DNA of 64,000 nt from Krasilnikoviella flava (GTDB lineage Bacteria > Actinomycetota > Actinomycetes > Actinomycetales > Cellulomonadaceae), in assembly GCF_900167525.1 (NCBI RefSeq), contig NZ_FUZQ01000007.1, positions 186,001 through 250,000 on the forward strand. Reading direction: 5' to 3'. Position numbers and translations under genes: made by a program. The notes below the pieces were generated by a model. It saw only the letters and a list, made by a program, of their open reading frames with translations, did not search any database and was not told the origin of the DNA. This document shows, piece by piece, positions 27,479 to 39,065 of this stretch; within the stretch, counting starts at the first letter, position 1; each line of letters begins with the position of its first letter.

Positions 27479-28528
27479 ATGAAGGCGCTGTTCAAGCCGG
27501 GGCCCGGGGCAGGGCTGGAGCTCGTGGAGCGGCCCGAGCCCGAGGCCGGCATCGGCGACGTGAAGATCCGTGTGCTGCGCACCGGGATCTGCGGCACCGA
27601 CCTGCACATCGAGCGGTGGGACGACTGGGCGGCCTCGACGATCAAGGCCCCGCTGGTGCCGGGCCACGAGTTCGTCGGGGAGGTCGTGGAGGTCGGCGAG
27701 CTGGTGCACGACGTCGGCGTGGGCGACATCGTCTCGGGCGAGGGCCACATCGTGTGCGGCACGTGCCGCAACTGCCGCGCCGGGCGCCGACAGATGTGCA
27801 TCCGCACCCAGGGCCTGGGCCTGCACCGCGACGGAGCGTTCGCCGAGTACGTCGTGCTGCCGGCCACCAACGTGTGGGTGCACCACGCCGAGGTCGACCT
27901 GGACGTCGCGGCGATCTTCGACCCGCTCGGCAACGCGGTGCACACGGCGCTCGCGTTCCCGGTGATCGGCGAGGACGTGCTCGTGTCCGGCTGCGGGCCG
28001 ATCGGGCTGATGGCGATCGCCGTCGCCCGGCACGCTGGCGCACACCTGGTGGTGGGCACAGACGTGAGCCCGGCGCGGCTGGAGATGGCGAAGGCCATGG
28101 GCGCGGACGCGGCCCTCGACGTGCGCACGGCGCGCGTCGCGGACGCCCAGCGCGACCTGGGGCTGCGCGAGGGGTTCGACGTCGGGTTCGAGATGAGCGG
28201 CGCCCCGAGCGCGCTGCCGGAGATGATCGCCAACATGAACCATGGCGGCCGGATCGCGATGCTCGGCCTGCCGTCGGGGCCGATCGCCGTCGACTGGGGC
28301 ACCGTCGTGACCCACATGCTCACGCTCAAGGGCATCTACGGGCGCGAGATGTTCGAGACGTGGCAGGCGATGGACGCGATGCTGCGCACCAGCGCGGCGC
28401 TGCGCGCGGCGATCGCCTCGGTCGTCACGGACCGGCTCCCCGCGTGCCGGTGGCGCGAGGGCTTCGAGGCGGCGGCCTCGGCGCACGGCGGCAAGGTGGT
28501 CCTCGACTGGACGAGCTGGGAGGCATGA
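27479..28528 (+). CDS. tdh: L-threonine 3-dehydrogenase
   Basis: NAD-dependent oxidation of threonine to 2-amino-3-ketobutyrate. 349-aa zinc alcohol-dehydrogenase-type protein: catalytic zinc site [10 protein letters not shown] and PGHEFVGEV, structural zinc Cys quartet in [15 protein letters not shown], Rossmann motif [14 protein letters not shown]. Stop overlaps kbl (ATGA), so the two enzymes of the threonine-to-glycine route are coupled. No clear SD; the 115-base gap upstream shows nothing striking. Confidence 0.96.
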   Translation: MKALFKPGPGAGLELVERPEPEAGIGDVKIRVLRTGICGTDLHIERWDDWAASTIKAPLVPGHEFVGEVVEVGELVHDVGVGDIVSGEGHIVCGTCRNCRAGRRQMCIRTQGLGLHRDGAFAEYVVLPATNVWVHHAEVDLDVAAIFDPLGNAVHTALAFPVIGEDVLVSGCGPIGLMAIAVARHAGAHLVVGTDVSPARLEMAKAMGADAALDVRTARVADAQRDLGLREGFDVGFEMSGAPSALPEMIANMNHGGRIAMLGLPSGPIAVDWGTVVTHMLTLKGIYGREMFETWQAMDAMLRTSAALRAAIASVVTDRLPACRWREGFEAAASAHGGKVVLDWTSWEA

Positions 28529-29718
28529 CGATGTACGGGACGTTCCGAGAGCACCTGGCGGGCGAGCTCGCCGAGATCGAGCGCGCGGGCCTGACCAAGC
28601 ACGAACGCGGCATCGCGGGACCGCAGGGCGCGCGCATCCGCGCCGACGGCGCGGAGCTGCTGAACTTCTGCGCCAACAACTACCTGGGCCTCGCGGACGA
28701 CCCGCGCATCGTCGCCGCGGCCCGTGACGCGCTCGACACCTGGGGCTACGGCCTGGCCAGCGTGCGGTTCATCTGCGGCACGCAGGACCAGCACCGCGCC
28801 CTCGAGGAGCGGGTGGCCGGCTTCCTGGGGACGGACGACTCCATCCTCTTCTCGTCGTGCTTCGACGCGAACGGCGGCGTCTTCGAGACGCTCTTCGGCG
28901 CCGAGGACGCGATCGTGTCGGACGCGCTCAACCATGCGTCGCTCATCGACGGCATCCGGCTGTCGAAGGCCGCCCGGTTCCGCTACCGCAACCGGGACAT
29001 GGGCGACCTCGAGGACCAGCTGCGCGCCGCCCGCGACGGTGGGTCGCGGCACGTCGTGATCGTCACCGACGGCGTCTTCTCGATGGACGGCTACCTCGCC
29101 CCGCTGCGGGAGATCTGCGACCTCGCCGACCGGTACTCCGCGCTCGTGCTGGTGGACGACTCGCACGCCGTCGGCTTCATGGGCGACCACGGCCGGGGCA
29201 CGCCCGAGCTGTGCGGCGTCGCGGACCGGGTCGACATCCTCACGGGCACTTTCGGCAAGGCGCTGGGCGGCGCGTCGGGCGGGTACGTCGCGGCGCACCA
29301 GGAGATCGTCGACCTGCTGCGCCAGCGCGCCCGCCCCTACCTGTTCTCCAACACGCTCGCGCCGACGATCGTGGCGGGCACGCTCACGGCGCTCGACCTC
29401 GTGGAGGGCTCGGGGGACCTGCGTGCGCGCCTGGTCGAGAACGCCGCCCTGTTCCGCCGCCTCATGACCGAGGCCGGCTTCGACCTGCTGCCCGGCGAGC
29501 ACCCCATCGTGCCGGTGATGTTCGGTGACGCCGTCCTCGCCGCCAAGGTCGCCGAGGCGATGGGGGAGCGCGGCGTGTACGTCACCGCGTTCAGCTTCCC
29601 CGTGGTGCCGCGCGGCGAGGCCCGCATCCGGGTGCAGCTGTCCGCCGCGCACACGCCCGAGCAGGTCCGCGCGTGCGTGGACGCGTTCGTCGCGTCGCGG
29701 GAGGCGGTCGCGGCCTGA
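28525..29718 (+). CDS. kbl: Glycine C-acetyltransferase (2-amino-3-ketobutyrate CoA ligase)
   Basis: PLP enzyme splitting 2-amino-3-ketobutyrate with CoA into glycine and acetyl-CoA. 397 aa, alpha-oxoamine synthase family. PLP lysine in [27 protein letters not shown] and [11 protein letters not shown] are conserved. Overlaps tdh by four bases. Its stop lies 6 bases from the stop of the convergent glycosylase gene. Confidence 0.96.
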   Translation: MTMYGTFREHLAGELAEIERAGLTKHERGIAGPQGARIRADGAELLNFCANNYLGLADDPRIVAAARDALDTWGYGLASVRFICGTQDQHRALEERVAGFLGTDDSILFSSCFDANGGVFETLFGAEDAIVSDALNHASLIDGIRLSKAARFRYRNRDMGDLEDQLRAARDGGSRHVVIVTDGVFSMDGYLAPLREICDLADRYSALVLVDDSHAVGFMGDHGRGTPELCGVADRVDILTGTFGKALGGASGGYVAAHQEIVDLLRQRARPYLFSNTLAPTIVAGTLTALDLVEGSGDLRARLVENAALFRRLMTEAGFDLLPGEHPIVPVMFGDAVLAAKVAEAMGERGVYVTAFSFPVVPRGEARIRVQLSAAHTPEQVRACVDAFVASREAVAA

Positions 29719-29724
29719 CCGGGG

Positions 29725-30633
29725 CTACTTCAGCAGCCGCGACATCCGCCGGTCGGCGAGCACCTGCCCGCCGGTCTGGCAGGTGGCGCAGTACTGCAGC
29801 GACCGGTCGGCGAAGCTCACCTCCCGGACGACGTCGCCGCACACGGGGCAGGTCTCGCCCGTGCGCCCGTGCACACGCATGCCGGCCCGCTTGGCGTCCT
29901 TGAGCTCCTTGGCGGGCTTGCCCGACGACGTCGCGACCGCGTCGCGCAGGGTGGTCACGACGGCGTCGTGCAGGGCGGCGACCTCGGCGTCCGTGAACGA
30001 CCGGGTCAGCTTGAACGGCGACGTGCGCGCCACGTGCAGGATCTCGTCGGAGTAGGCGTTGCCGATCCCCGCGATCGCGCGCTGGTCGCGCAGCAGGCCT
30101 TTGACCTGCTGGTTCTTGGCCTGCATCAGCGCGGCGAGCGACTGCGGCGTGAAGTCGTCGGAGAGCGGGTCGACGCCGAGCGTGGCGACCTGCTCCACCT
30201 CCTGCGGGTCGCGGACCACGTGCACCGCCAGCCGTTTGCGGGTACCGGCCTCGGTGAGGTCGAAGCCCGCGCCGTCGTCGAGGCGCACCCGCAGCGCCAG
30301 CGCGGACCCGCGGGAGGAGCCGCCCATGCGCGGGCGGACGGGAGTCGTCGGCGCCTGGTCCGACCAGCGCACCCAGCCGCCGCGCGAGAGGTGGAACAGC
30401 AGGTGCAGGTGCGCGGTCTCCTCGCCGGCGTCCCCGGTCCCCGACAACCGCACGTCCAACCACTTGCCGTGGCGCGAGACGCCCGCGACCTCGCGCCCGA
30501 GGAGGGCGCTCACAGGCGGGTCGAACGTCTTGAGCGCGGCGATGGCCGCGACGTCGGCGGCGACCACCCGGCGGCCGGTCGCCCGCTCGTCGAGGAACTC
30601 CGCCAGTGCCTGCACCTCGGGAAGCTCGGGCAT
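29725..30633 (-). CDS. Fpg/Nei family DNA glycosylase/AP lyase
   Basis: 302 aa. Begins [10 protein letters not shown] with catalytic Pro2 and Glu3; the conserved Lys is in [10 protein letters not shown]2TH region [12 protein letters not shown] and a C-terminal zinc finger with CPVC and CATC separated by 16 residues are complete, with an Arg in the finger loop. Excises oxidised bases. It looks closer to actinobacterial Nei-type enzymes than to canonical MutM. Start 6 bases after CAGCAT, so likely leaderless. Confidence 0.93.
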   Translation of the reverse strand: MPELPEVQALAEFLDERATGRRVVAADVAAIAALKTFDPPVSALLGREVAGVSRHGKWLDVRLSGTGDAGEETAHLHLLFHLSRGGWVRWSDQAPTTPVRPRMGGSSRGSALALRVRLDDGAGFDLTEAGTRKRLAVHVVRDPQEVEQVATLGVDPLSDDFTPQSLAALMQAKNQQVKGLLRDQRAIAGIGNAYSDEILHVARTSPFKLTRSFTDAEVAALHDAVVTTLRDAVATSSGKPAKELKDAKRAGMRVHGRTGETCPVCGDVVREVSFADRSLQYCATCQTGGQVLADRRMSRLLK

Positions 30634-30742
30634 GCCGCCATGCTGCCAGCAGGAGGCGACGGCGACCAGGCGTGCGGCCGGGCGCGGACGGGGACGGCCG
30701 GGGCGGCGGGGAGGGCCGCCGGGCGCCGCTAGGCTTGCCCCC

Positions 30743-32548
30743 ATGTCGATCGTGTCCGCCCGCCAGCCCCAGGGCGACCTGCTCCGCCTGTCCCAGCTCT
30801 TCGTCCGCACCCTGCGCGAGGACCCGGCCGACGCCGAGGTCGCGAGCCACCGGCTCCTGGTCCGTGCCGGCTACATCCGCCGCGCCGCCCCCGGCATCTA
30901 CACCTGGTTGCCGCTGGGCCTGCGCGTCCTCGCCAAGGTCGAGGCCGTGGTGCGTGAGGAGATGCAGGCGATCGGTGCGCAGGAGGTGCACTTCCCGGCG
31001 CTGCTGCCGCGCGAGCCGTACGAGGTCTCCGGGCGCTGGACCGAGTACGGCCCCAACCTCTTCCGCCTGCAGGACCGCAAGCAGGCCGACTACCTCCTCG
31101 CGCCGACGCACGAGGAGATGTTCACCCTGCTGGTCAAGGACCTGTACTCGTCGTACAAGGACCTGCCCCTGGCGCTGTTCCAGATCCAGACCAAGTACCG
31201 CGACGAGGCGCGCCCCCGCGCGGGCCTCATCCGCGGGCGCGAGTTCATCATGAAGGACTCGTACTCCTTCGACGTCGACGACGCGGGCCTGGACGAGAGC
31301 TACGCCAAGCACCGCGCCGCCTACCAGCGGATCTTCGACCGCTTCGGCTTCGAGTACGTGATCGTCTCCGCGCACGCCGGCGCGATGGGCGGCTCCAAGT
31401 CGGAAGAGTTCCTCGCCAAGTCGCCGATCGGCGAGGACACCTACGTCGAGTGCAGGGCCTGCGGCTACGCGGCGAACGTCGAGGCCGCGCGGGCGCCCGT
31501 GCCCGACCCGGTCCCGTTCGAGGGCACCACCGAGGCGCACGCCGAGGACACCCCGGGCACCCCCACGATCGACTCGCTGGTCGACCACCTCAACGAGCGC
31601 TTCCCGCGTGACGACCGGCCGTGGGCGGCGGGGGACACGCTCAAGAACGTCCTGTTCCGGCTGGACCACCCCGACGGCACCACAGAGGCCGTCGCGATCG
31701 GCGTCCCCGGCAACCGTGAGGTGGACGTCAAGCGTATGGAGGCCGCCTTCTACCCGGCCGAGTTCACGCCGTTCGGCGACGCCGACTTCGCCGCCCGCCC
31801 CGCCCTGGCCAAGGGGTATATCGGGCCCGGCGCGCTGGGTGAGGAGAAGCCTTCGAAGGTCCGCTACCTGCTCGACCCCCGTGTCGTCGAGGGCACCCGC
31901 TGGGTGACCGGCGCCGACCGCCCGGGCCAGCACGTGCTCGACCTCGTCGCAGGCCGTGACTTCACCGCGGACGGAACCATCGAGGTGGCCGAGGTGTGGC
32001 CGGGCGACCCGTGCCCGAACGGCGACGGCATCCTCGAGACCGCCCGCGGCATCGAGATGGGGCACGTGTTCCAGCTCGGCCGCAAGTTCGCGGAGGCGCT
32101 CGACCTCAAGGTGCTGGACGTGAACGGCAAGGCTGTCACGGTCACCATGGGGTCCTACGGCGTGGGCGTCACGCGTGCGGTCGCCGCGATCGCGGAGGGC
32201 AACCACGACGAGAAGGGGCTCGCCTGGCCCGTCCAGGTGGCGCCCGCGCACGTGCACGTCGTCGCGACGGGGAAGGGCGCGGAGGTCTTCGAGGCCGCCG
32301 AGAAGCTCGCCACGGAGCTGGTCGACGCGGGGGTGGAGGTCATCTACGACGACCGCCCCAAGGTGTCGCCCGGCGTGAAGTTCGCCGACGCGGAGCTGTT
32401 CGGCGTGCCCCTGATCGTCGTCGTCGGCCGCGGCCTCGCGGACGGCGTCGTCGAGGTCCGCCCGCGTGCCGGCGCGTCCGAGCAGGTCCCGGTGGCCGAC
32501 GCCGCACACGTCGTGACCGAGCGCGTCGCGGCCCTGCTGGCGGGCTGA
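30743..32548 (+). CDS. proS: Prolyl-tRNA synthetase
   Basis: 601-aa bacterial-type class II synthetase. Motif 2 region [20 protein letters not shown], the editing insertion domain (about 225-405), motif 3 [14 protein letters not shown], and the C-terminal anticodon-binding domain (about 495-600) are all present. ATG lies 7 bases after TAGGCT (30730-30735): a probable leaderless mRNA. Confidence 0.97.
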   Translation: MSIVSARQPQGDLLRLSQLFVRTLREDPADAEVASHRLLVRAGYIRRAAPGIYTWLPLGLRVLAKVEAVVREEMQAIGAQEVHFPALLPREPYEVSGRWTEYGPNLFRLQDRKQADYLLAPTHEEMFTLLVKDLYSSYKDLPLALFQIQTKYRDEARPRAGLIRGREFIMKDSYSFDVDDAGLDESYAKHRAAYQRIFDRFGFEYVIVSAHAGAMGGSKSEEFLAKSPIGEDTYVECRACGYAANVEAARAPVPDPVPFEGTTEAHAEDTPGTPTIDSLVDHLNERFPRDDRPWAAGDTLKNVLFRLDHPDGTTEAVAIGVPGNREVDVKRMEAAFYPAEFTPFGDADFAARPALAKGYIGPGALGEEKPSKVRYLLDPRVVEGTRWVTGADRPGQHVLDLVAGRDFTADGTIEVAEVWPGDPCPNGDGILETARGIEMGHVFQLGRKFAEALDLKVLDVNGKAVTVTMGSYGVGVTRAVAAIAEGNHDEKGLAWPVQVAPAHVHVVATGKGAEVFEAAEKLATELVDAGVEVIYDDRPKVSPGVKFADAELFGVPLIVVVGRGLADGVVEVRPRAGASEQVPVADAAHVVTERVAALLAG

Positions 32549-32560
32549 CCCGCCGCGAGG

Positions 32561-33706
32561 CTAGGCGCCCACCTCGTCCCCGGCCTGTTCCGGCAGGCCG
32601 GGGAACGGCTCGGGCTCGGCACCCCAGTCGTCGAGCGTCACGGCGGCGTCGACGAGCAGGTCGACGAGCACCCCGCGGGTGCCGGCCGTCGTCGTGCCGA
32701 CGAGGCTCGCGTAGTCGGTGGCGAGGTCGTTCTCGAGGTCGATCACCAGCGCCTTGTCGCCCTGGTCCGCGAGCCGGGGCACGGCGTAGGCGGCACGGCG
32801 CGGGTCCTGGGCCGTGGCCTGCGTGCCCGCGACGGCGGCCCAGGCGTCCGCCCGCTGCGCGTGCGCCTCGACCCGGTCGAGCAGCCGGTCGCGCTTCGTG
32901 CCCGAGGTGATCGCCGCGCGCAGCTGCTGGGCGAACCTGGTCGCATCCTCGGACACGACGAGGGTGCTCAGGTCGTGCGCGGTGAGCCCCTCGGGGACTG
33001 TCCCGCCCTCGTCCCGCACGTCGTCCTGGCCGTCGTCCTGGTCGGTGCCGGCGGCGTCTTCCGTCGGCTCGGTGGGGGCGGGCGTGCCCTCCTCCGCGGC
33101 CCGACCCGAGCCGGTCGGTGTCGGGACCCGTGGGGCGGCGACGCCGGGGCCGGGGACGTCGGCGATGGCGGCGAGGCGTTCGCCCGAGACCGTCTGCGCC
33201 GCGCCGATCGAGGCCAGCAGGCGCGCCAGCGGTCCGTCGGTCGTGGTGCCGGCCGCGGTCCGCGAGCGGGCGGCCGCGTCGTCGAGCGCCTGCACGACGT
33301 CGGCGGGGGTGGCCCTGTCCCACGCGGACGACTGCGTGCCGCTCGGCTCGTCCGTCGCGAGCCCCGAGTCGTACTCCCCGCCCAGCGCCTCGGCCTGCGC
33401 GCGGGAGGCCGCGGCGATGCGGGTGAGCTCGGTGACGAGGCGCTCCCGCTCGGTGGGCGCCTCCTCCAGGGCCGCCTCGGCGCCGTCGGCCACGAGGAGG
33501 GCGTCCGACACGGCGGTGCGGCGCACCACCTCGAGGCTGTCGGGCACCGGCTCGTCCGCGGGCGGCGCCTCCAGCCGGACGCCGCACCCGGCCAGCAGCG
33601 CGACGCCGAGCAGCGCCGCGCCCGCGGCCGCCCTCGGGCGACGCCGGACACCGGGCGCGGGCACGGCGGGCGTGACGGTCCGGACGGGAGCGGGCTGCTG
33701 TTCCAT
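32561..33706 (-). CDS. DUF4439-containing lipoprotein
   Basis: 381 aa. The N-terminus has a cationic stretch and a lipobox LLGVALLAGCG, so the mature protein is probably a lipid-anchored Cys. It contains a ferritin-like DUF4439 region at the C-terminus (RFAQQLRAAITSGTKRDRL ... DKALVIDLENDLATDYASL), joined by a Pro/Asp/Glu-rich linker. Function unknown; DUF4439 folds like a four-helix bundle. Convergent with proS, divergent from rimP. Confidence 0.85.
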   Translation of the reverse strand: MEQQPAPVRTVTPAVPAPGVRRRPRAAAGAALLGVALLAGCGVRLEAPPADEPVPDSLEVVRRTAVSDALLVADGAEAALEEAPTERERLVTELTRIAAASRAQAEALGGEYDSGLATDEPSGTQSSAWDRATPADVVQALDDAAARSRTAAGTTTDGPLARLLASIGAAQTVSGERLAAIADVPGPGVAAPRVPTPTGSGRAAEEGTPAPTEPTEDAAGTDQDDGQDDVRDEGGTVPEGLTAHDLSTLVVSEDATRFAQQLRAAITSGTKRDRLLDRVEAHAQRADAWAAVAGTQATAQDPRRAAYAVPRLADQGDKALVIDLENDLATDYASLVGTTTAGTRGVLVDLLVDAAVTLDDWGAEPEPFPGLPEQAGDEVGA

Positions 33707-33894
33707 CGTGGCCGATGATGCCACGCGGGTGGGCCCGCCCGTGTGACGTTCCTCCGCCCGTCCGGGGCGCCGCGCGGCGCGAGCCGGGCCCGTCGTTCGT
33801 TACGCTGGACGCTGCACACAACGACACACCGGCCGCGGGACGTCCCGGCGCGGGAGCACACGGCAGTCCACGACGTGACCCACGGGAGGCAGCG

Positions 33895-34485
33895 ATGGCA
33901 GCGCAGCACGGCCGCACGGCGGCGGACGACGCGAAGGCCGAGGCGGTGCGGCGGGTCGTGACCCCGGCGGTCGACGCGGCGGGTCTGTTCCTGGAGGACG
34001 TCGTCCTCACGCGGGCCGGCGCGAAGTCGGTCGTGCGCATCACCGTGGACCTCCCCGAGGACGCGCGAGGCAGCCTCGACTCGGACACCCTCGGCGACGT
34101 CTCGCGCGCGATCTCCGCGGCGCTGGACGCCGACGACGTGGTCCCCGGTGCCTACACGCTCGAGACCTCGACGCCCGGCACCTCCCGGCCGCTGACGGAG
34201 CCGCGCCACTTCCGGCGCGCCCGCGGCCGCCTCGTGGTGCTCCAGCTGCGCGACGGCGGCACGGCGTCCGGCCGCCTGGTCGAGGTCGACGGCGGCGCGG
34301 ACACCACCGACGACGACGCGCACCTCGTGCTGGAGGACGGCACCCGCGTGCCCCTCGCCGACGTGCGCCGGGGCAAGATCGAGGTCGAGCTGAAGCGCCT
34401 GGACGAGGCGCCGGACGAGACCGACACGGACACGGGCGACGCCCGGGACGACACCACGGGCTCCGCCCGTCACGAGGAGGGCTGA
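33895..34485 (+). CDS. rimP: Ribosome maturation factor RimP
   Basis: 30S assembly factor. 196 aa, starting [11 protein letters not shown], with the conserved [22 protein letters not shown] and [18 protein letters not shown]. The tail is Asp/Thr-rich. ATG with GGGAGGC upstream. A TACGCT -10-like hexamer at 33801-33806 lies in the 188-base divergent gap. nusA starts two bases after its stop, the classic rimP-nusA operon. Confidence 0.95.
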   Translation: MAAQHGRTAADDAKAEAVRRVVTPAVDAAGLFLEDVVLTRAGAKSVVRITVDLPEDARGSLDSDTLGDVSRAISAALDADDVVPGAYTLETSTPGTSRPLTEPRHFRRARGRLVVLQLRDGGTASGRLVEVDGGADTTDDDAHLVLEDGTRVPLADVRRGKIEVELKRLDEAPDETDTDTGDARDDTTGSARHEEG

Positions 34486-34487
34486 CG

Positions 34488-35555
34488 ATGGACATCGACA
34501 TGAGCACGCTTCGGCTGCTGGAGCGGGAGCGGGACATCAGCCTCGACGTCCTGGTGGCCGCGATCGAGCAGGCGCTGCTGTCGGCCTACCACCGCACGCC
34601 CGACGCCTACTCGCACGCCCGCGTCGAGGTGGACCGCAAGTCGGGTCACGTGGCCGTGTGGGCCCGCGAGGAGATCCGCACGCCGGACCCCGCCGACCCG
34701 GAAGCGCGGCCCACCGTCGAGCTGGGACCGGAGTTCGACCACACCCCGGCCGACTTCGGCCGGATCGCCACCGCCACGGCCCGCCAGGTCATCGTGCAGC
34801 GGCTGCGCGACGCCGAGGACGACCAGGTGCTCGGCATGTTCCGCGGCAAGGAGGGTGAGGTCCTCGCGGGCGTCATCCAGCAGGGGCGCGACCCGCGCGT
34901 CGTGCTCGTGGACGTGGGCGGCACGGAGGCCGTGCTGCCCCCGCACGAGCAGGTGCCCACCGAGGAGTACGTGCACGGCGAGCGGCTGCGCGCCTACGTC
35001 GTCGAGGTCTCCCGCGGCATGAAGGGCGCCCAGGTGGTGCTGAGCCGCACGCACCCGGGCCTCGTGCGCAAGCTCTTCGAGCTGGAGGTCCCGGAGATCG
35101 CCGACGGCGCCGTCGAGATCACGGCGATCGCCCGCGAGGCGGGACATCGCTCCAAGGTCGCCGTCCGGTCCAAGGTGGCCGGGCTCAACGCCAAGGGCGC
35201 CTGCATCGGGCCGATGGGCGCGCGCGTGCGCGCCGTCATGGCGGAGCTGCACGGGGAGAAGATCGACATCGTCGACCACAGCGACGACCCGGCCCGCTTC
35301 GTGGCCAACGCGCTCTCGCCCGCGCGTGTGACCTCGGTCACGGTGGTCGACGCCGATGCCAAGGCTGCGCGGGTCGTCGTGCCCGACTACCAGCTGTCCC
35401 TCGCGATCGGCAAGGAAGGGCAGAACGCCCGGCTCGCCGCGAAGCTGACGGGGTGGCGGATCGACATCCGGTCCGACGAGGCGGCCCCCGCCGGGGACGG
35501 TGCGACGGGCGACGACGCAGGTGGCGCCGCGGTGAGCCGCGGGGCCGAGGGCTGA
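34488..35555 (+). CDS. nusA: Transcription termination/antitermination factor NusA
   Basis: RNA polymerase-binding elongation factor. 355 aa: N-terminal RNAP-binding domain (1 to about 130), S1 domain ([20 protein letters not shown]), then two KH domains with [14 protein letters not shown] and [18 protein letters not shown]. No C-terminal acidic repeats, as usual outside proteobacteria. Followed by a promoter for ylxR-infB. Confidence 0.97.
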   Translation: MDIDMSTLRLLERERDISLDVLVAAIEQALLSAYHRTPDAYSHARVEVDRKSGHVAVWAREEIRTPDPADPEARPTVELGPEFDHTPADFGRIATATARQVIVQRLRDAEDDQVLGMFRGKEGEVLAGVIQQGRDPRVVLVDVGGTEAVLPPHEQVPTEEYVHGERLRAYVVEVSRGMKGAQVVLSRTHPGLVRKLFELEVPEIADGAVEITAIAREAGHRSKVAVRSKVAGLNAKGACIGPMGARVRAVMAELHGEKIDIVDHSDDPARFVANALSPARVTSVTVVDADAKAARVVVPDYQLSLAIGKEGQNARLAAKLTGWRIDIRSDEAAPAGDGATGDDAGGAAVSRGAEG

Positions 35556-35584
35556 GGCCGGTCACGGCACGTGGGTCGTCGCGC

Positions 35585-35590
35585 TAGACT
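35585..35590 (+). promoter_or_regulatory. Candidate promoter of ylxR-infB
   Basis: TAGACT -10 in the nusA-ylxR gap; no good -35 (GTCACG is 18 bases upstream). It gives infB transcription independent of nusA read-through and argues against a ylxR start as far upstream as 35571. Confidence 0.45.
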
Positions 35591-35657
35591 GTCGGGGACC
35601 GGGCCACGCGCCCAGCCCTCGACCTCCCCACGGATCGCGCCGGAAACCTCCGGACCG

Positions 35658-35915
35658 ATGCGGACGTGTGTCGGGTGCAGGGAGCGTGACCAGCGGTCCG
35701 CTCTCCTGCGGCTGGTGCTCGAGCCGTCGGGACGCGAGGAAGTCCTCGCGGTCGACGTGCGAGGGTGTCTGCCGGGGCGTGGCGCCTGGATCCATCCGAC
35801 GTCCGCCTGCCTGGCGCTCGCGGAGCGTCGTCGGGCCGTGCCGCGCGCGCTGCGCGTCACGGGTCCGCTCGACCTCTCCGAGGTCCGGGACTATCTGGAG
35901 CAGCGAGACCGTTGA
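35658..35915 (+). CDS. YlxR (DUF448) RNA-binding protein
   Basis: 85-aa YlxR-family protein, encoded between nusA and infB as in most Gram-positives. MRTCVGCRERDQRSALLRLV and GRGAWIHPTSACL are the family motifs. Structural work on homologues suggests nucleic acid binding; it is a nucleoid-associated regulator in Bacillus. Start at the ATG at 35658. Confidence 0.92.
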   Translation: MRTCVGCRERDQRSALLRLVLEPSGREEVLAVDVRGCLPGRGAWIHPTSACLALAERRRAVPRALRVTGPLDLSEVRDYLEQRDR

Positions 35916-36063
35916 GTCCCTCCGGTCCGCGCCGCCACCCGGCGGACGGACCTTCGCGACCGAGCATGCTCGGCCGCACCCACTGAAGTCGACAAGGAAG
36001 CGGGTCAGAAGCCGATGGGCACCCGATGAGTTCCGTGCGATGAGTACTCGGTACTAACGACGG

Positions 36064-36099
36064 TCCTCCCTGTCTCGCAGGAGGGCCGAGACAGGAGAG
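36064..36099 (+). promoter_or_regulatory. Alternative hairpins over the infB ribosome binding site
   Basis: CCTGTCTCG (36069-36077) pairs with CGAGACAGG (36087-36095) and covers the AGGAG Shine-Dalgarno (36093-36097). Alternatively TCCTCC (36064-36069) pairs with GGAGGG (36080-36085) in the loop. The two folds compete at base 36069. A GAGTACTCGGTACT element lies 17 bases upstream. Confidence 0.45.
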
Positions 36100-36101
36100 T
36101 T

Positions 36102-38963
36102 GTGGCGAAGATCCGCGTTCACGAGCTGGCCAAGCAGCTCGGGGTGGAGAGCAAGACCCTGCTCGCCGACCTGAAGTCGGCGGGCGAATTCGTCCGGTCG
36201 GCGTCCTCGACGCTCGAGGCACCGGTCGAGCGAGTCATGCGCGACAAGTACAAGGACGCGGCCCCCGCGTCCTCGGGGGCCAAGGCTGCCGCGCCCCAGG
36301 CTGCGGCGCCGCGCGCCGAGCAGAAGGCCGCTCCGGCGAAGCCCGCCCCCAAGCCCGCCCCGCAGAAGCCCGAGCCCGAGTCGCCCGTCGCCCCGGTGGC
36401 GGACGCGACACCGGCCGCACCCGTGCAGGAAGCCCCGGCGAAGCCGGCGGCTGCCCGTCCCGGGGCCCCGACGCCCGGCCCGCGCCCCGCGGCGCCGAAG
36501 CCGGCTCCTGCCGCGCGCGAGCAGCGCGACGGCGGTCGTGACGGTGGCCGCGACGGCGGCCGTGACGGTGGCAAGGGTGGCCGTTCCCCGCGTCCGGGCA
36601 ACAACCCGTTCGCGTCCAGCCAGGGCATGCCGCGCCAGGGGCAGCGCCCCGGCGCCCCGCGCCCCGGCAACAACCCGTTCGCGTCCAGCCAGGGCATGCC
36701 GCGCCCCGGCCAGCGCCCGGACCGCGGCGAGGCCGCGCCCGAGCGCTCCGGCGAGCGTCCCGGCGGTCCTCGTCCGGGCGGCCCCCGCCCCGGTGGCCCG
36801 CGCCCCGCGGCTCCCCGTCCCGGCGGCCCGCGCCCGAACCCCGGCATGATGCCGGGCAAGACCTCGATGCCGCGTCCCGGCGAGCGTCCGGCGCCCGCGG
36901 GCGGTGGCCGTGGTGGCCGCGGTGGCGGTCCTGGTGGCGGCCCGGGTGGTGGCGGTGGCTTCCGTCCCGGTGGTGGCGGCGGCTTCGCCGGCCGTCCTGG
37001 AGGCCGTGGTGGCGCCGGTCGTGGCTCCACGCAGGGTGCGTTCGGTCGCGCCGGTGGCCGTCCCGTCCGTGGGCGGAAGTCGAAGCGCGCGAAGCGCCAG
37101 GAGTTCGAGCAGATGCAGGCGCCGTCGCTCGGCGGCGTGCAGGTGCCCCGCGGCAACGGCTCGACCGTCGTCCGCCTGCGCCACGGCTCGTCGCTGAACG
37201 ACTTCGCGGACAAGATCGACGCGAACCCCGCGAGCCTGGTCACGGTGCTGTTCCACCTCGGTGAGATGGCCACCGCGACGCAGTCGCTCGACGAGGACAC
37301 GTTCGGCACGCTGGCGAACGAGCTCGGCTACGTCATCGAGATGGTGTCGGCCGAGGAGGAGGACCGCGAGCTGCTCGGGGCCTTCGACATCGACCTCGAC
37401 GCCGAGCTCGAGGGCGAGTCGGACGAGGACCTCATGCCCCGTCCGCCCGTGGTCACCGTCATGGGTCACGTCGACCACGGCAAGACGCGTCTTCTCGACG
37501 CGATCCGCCAGACCGACGTCATCTCCGGCGAGGCCGGTGGCATCACCCAGCACATCGGTGCCTACCAGGTGAGCCACGAGCACGAGGGCAACGACCGCGC
37601 CATCACCTTCATCGACACCCCGGGTCACGAGGCGTTCACCGCCATGCGTGCCCGTGGTGCCCAGGTGACGGACATCGCGATCCTCGTGGTCGCCGCCGAC
37701 GACGGCGTCATGCCGCAGACGGTGGAGGCCCTGAACCACGCCCAGGCGGCCAACGTGCCGATCGTGGTCGCGGTGAACAAGGTGGACAAGGAGGGGGCCA
37801 ACCCCGACAAGATCCGCCAGCAGCTCACCGAGTACAACCTGGTGGCTGAGGAGTACGGCGGCGACACCATGTTCGTCGACGTGTCGGCCAAGCAGAACCA
37901 GGGGATCGACCAGCTGCTCGAGGCCGTGCTCCTCACGGCGGACGCCTCGCTGGACCTGCGGGCCAACCCCGACAAGGACGCGCGCGGTGTGGCCATCGAG
38001 GCCAACCTCGACAAGGGCCGCGGCGCCGTCGCGACCGTCCTGGTCCAGTCGGGCACGCTGCAGGTCGGCGACGCGATCGTCGCGGGCACGGCCCACGGCC
38101 GCGTGCGCGCCATGTTCGACGAGCACGGCAACGCCGTGACCGAGGCGGGCCCCGCCCGTCCGGTCCTCGTGCTCGGTCTCGCGTCGGTGCCGAGCGCCGG
38201 CGACACCTTCCTGGTGGCGCCCGACGAGCGCACCGCCCGGCAGATCGCCGAGAAGCGCGAGGCGGCCGAGCGTGCCGCCCTCCTGGCCAAGCGTCGCAAG
38301 CGCATCAGCCTGGAGGACTTCACGCAGGCCCTCCAGCAGGGCAAGGTCGAGACGCTCAACCTCGTCCTCAAGGGCGACGTGTCCGGTGCGGTCGAGGCCC
38401 TGGAGGACGCGCTGCTCAAGATCGACGTCGGCGACGAGGTCGAGCTGCGTGTCATCCACCGCGGTGTCGGTGCGATCACGCAGAACGACGTCAACCTGGC
38501 CACGGTCGACAACGCGATCATCATCGGCTTCAACGTGAAGTTCGGTGAGCGTGTCGAGGACCTCGCGGAGCGCGAGGGCGTCGAGGTCAAGTTCTACTCG
38601 GTCATCTACCAGGCGATCGACGACGTCGAGGCAGCCCTGAAGGGCATGCTCAAGCCGGAGTACGAGGAGGCCCAGCTGGGCACCGCGGAGATCCGCCAGG
38701 TCTTCCGTTCCTCGAAGTTCGGCAACATCGCGGGCTCGATCATCCGGTCGGGCACCATCCGCCGCAACACCAAGGCGCGTGTCCTGCGCGACGGCAAGAT
38801 CGTCGGGAACGACCTGACGATCGAGTCGCTGCGCCGCGAGAAGGACGACGTCACCGAGGTCCGCGAGGGCTTCGAGTGCGGTATCGGCCTCGGGTCGTTC
38901 AACGACGTCACCGAGGGTGACATCATCGAGACCTTCGAGATGCGCGAGAAGCCGCGCGCCTGA
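36102..38963 (+). CDS. infB: Translation initiation factor IF-2
   Basis: GTPase that brings fMet-tRNA to the 30S subunit. 953 aa. N-terminal IF2-N domain (1-52), a long Ala/Pro/Arg/Gly-rich linker (about 55-325) with duplicated segments, a second IF2-N region, then the G domain with [13 protein letters not shown] (G1), DTPGH (G3), NKVDKEG (G4), and the beta-barrel and C-terminal domains. GTG start; SD partly buried in a hairpin. The length is typical for high-GC actinobacteria. Confidence 0.97.
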   Translation: MAKIRVHELAKQLGVESKTLLADLKSAGEFVRSASSTLEAPVERVMRDKYKDAAPASSGAKAAAPQAAAPRAEQKAAPAKPAPKPAPQKPEPESPVAPVADATPAAPVQEAPAKPAAARPGAPTPGPRPAAPKPAPAAREQRDGGRDGGRDGGRDGGKGGRSPRPGNNPFASSQGMPRQGQRPGAPRPGNNPFASSQGMPRPGQRPDRGEAAPERSGERPGGPRPGGPRPGGPRPAAPRPGGPRPNPGMMPGKTSMPRPGERPAPAGGGRGGRGGGPGGGPGGGGGFRPGGGGGFAGRPGGRGGAGRGSTQGAFGRAGGRPVRGRKSKRAKRQEFEQMQAPSLGGVQVPRGNGSTVVRLRHGSSLNDFADKIDANPASLVTVLFHLGEMATATQSLDEDTFGTLANELGYVIEMVSAEEEDRELLGAFDIDLDAELEGESDEDLMPRPPVVTVMGHVDHGKTRLLDAIRQTDVISGEAGGITQHIGAYQVSHEHEGNDRAITFIDTPGHEAFTAMRARGAQVTDIAILVVAADDGVMPQTVEALNHAQAANVPIVVAVNKVDKEGANPDKIRQQLTEYNLVAEEYGGDTMFVDVSAKQNQGIDQLLEAVLLTADASLDLRANPDKDARGVAIEANLDKGRGAVATVLVQSGTLQVGDAIVAGTAHGRVRAMFDEHGNAVTEAGPARPVLVLGLASVPSAGDTFLVAPDERTARQIAEKREAAERAALLAKRRKRISLEDFTQALQQGKVETLNLVLKGDVSGAVEALEDALLKIDVGDEVELRVIHRGVGAITQNDVNLATVDNAIIIGFNVKFGERVEDLAEREGVEVKFYSVIYQAIDDVEAALKGMLKPEYEEAQLGTAEIRQVFRSSKFGNIAGSIIRSGTIRRNTKARVLRDGKIVGNDLTIESLRREKDDVTEVREGFECGIGLGSFNDVTEGDIIETFEMREKPRA
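36591..36728 (+). repeat. Duplicated 69-base unit in infB linker
   Basis: Two adjacent in-frame units (36591-36659 and 36660-36728), each beginning [15 protein letters not shown]. Further RPGGP repeats follow to 36840. Low-complexity linker, likely disordered. Confidence 0.8.
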
Positions 38964-38986
38964 CGGTCGCGCCGCTAGTACAGTCT

Positions 38987-39042
38987 GACGGCGCCCCGGC
39001 CCGACCCGCTTCGACAGGAGCGGGTCGGGCCGGGGCGCCGTC
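38987..39042 (+). terminator. 24-bp hairpin between infB and rbfA
   Basis: A perfect 24-bp stem (38987-39010 with 39019-39042) with the loop TCGACAGG, no U-run. A -10-like TACAGT (38979-38984) just before it would start transcription inside the left arm, so an rbfA transcript made from it would not form the complete hairpin. Confidence 0.75.
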
Positions 39043-39065
39043 GGCGTCGAGAGAGGGAGACACAC

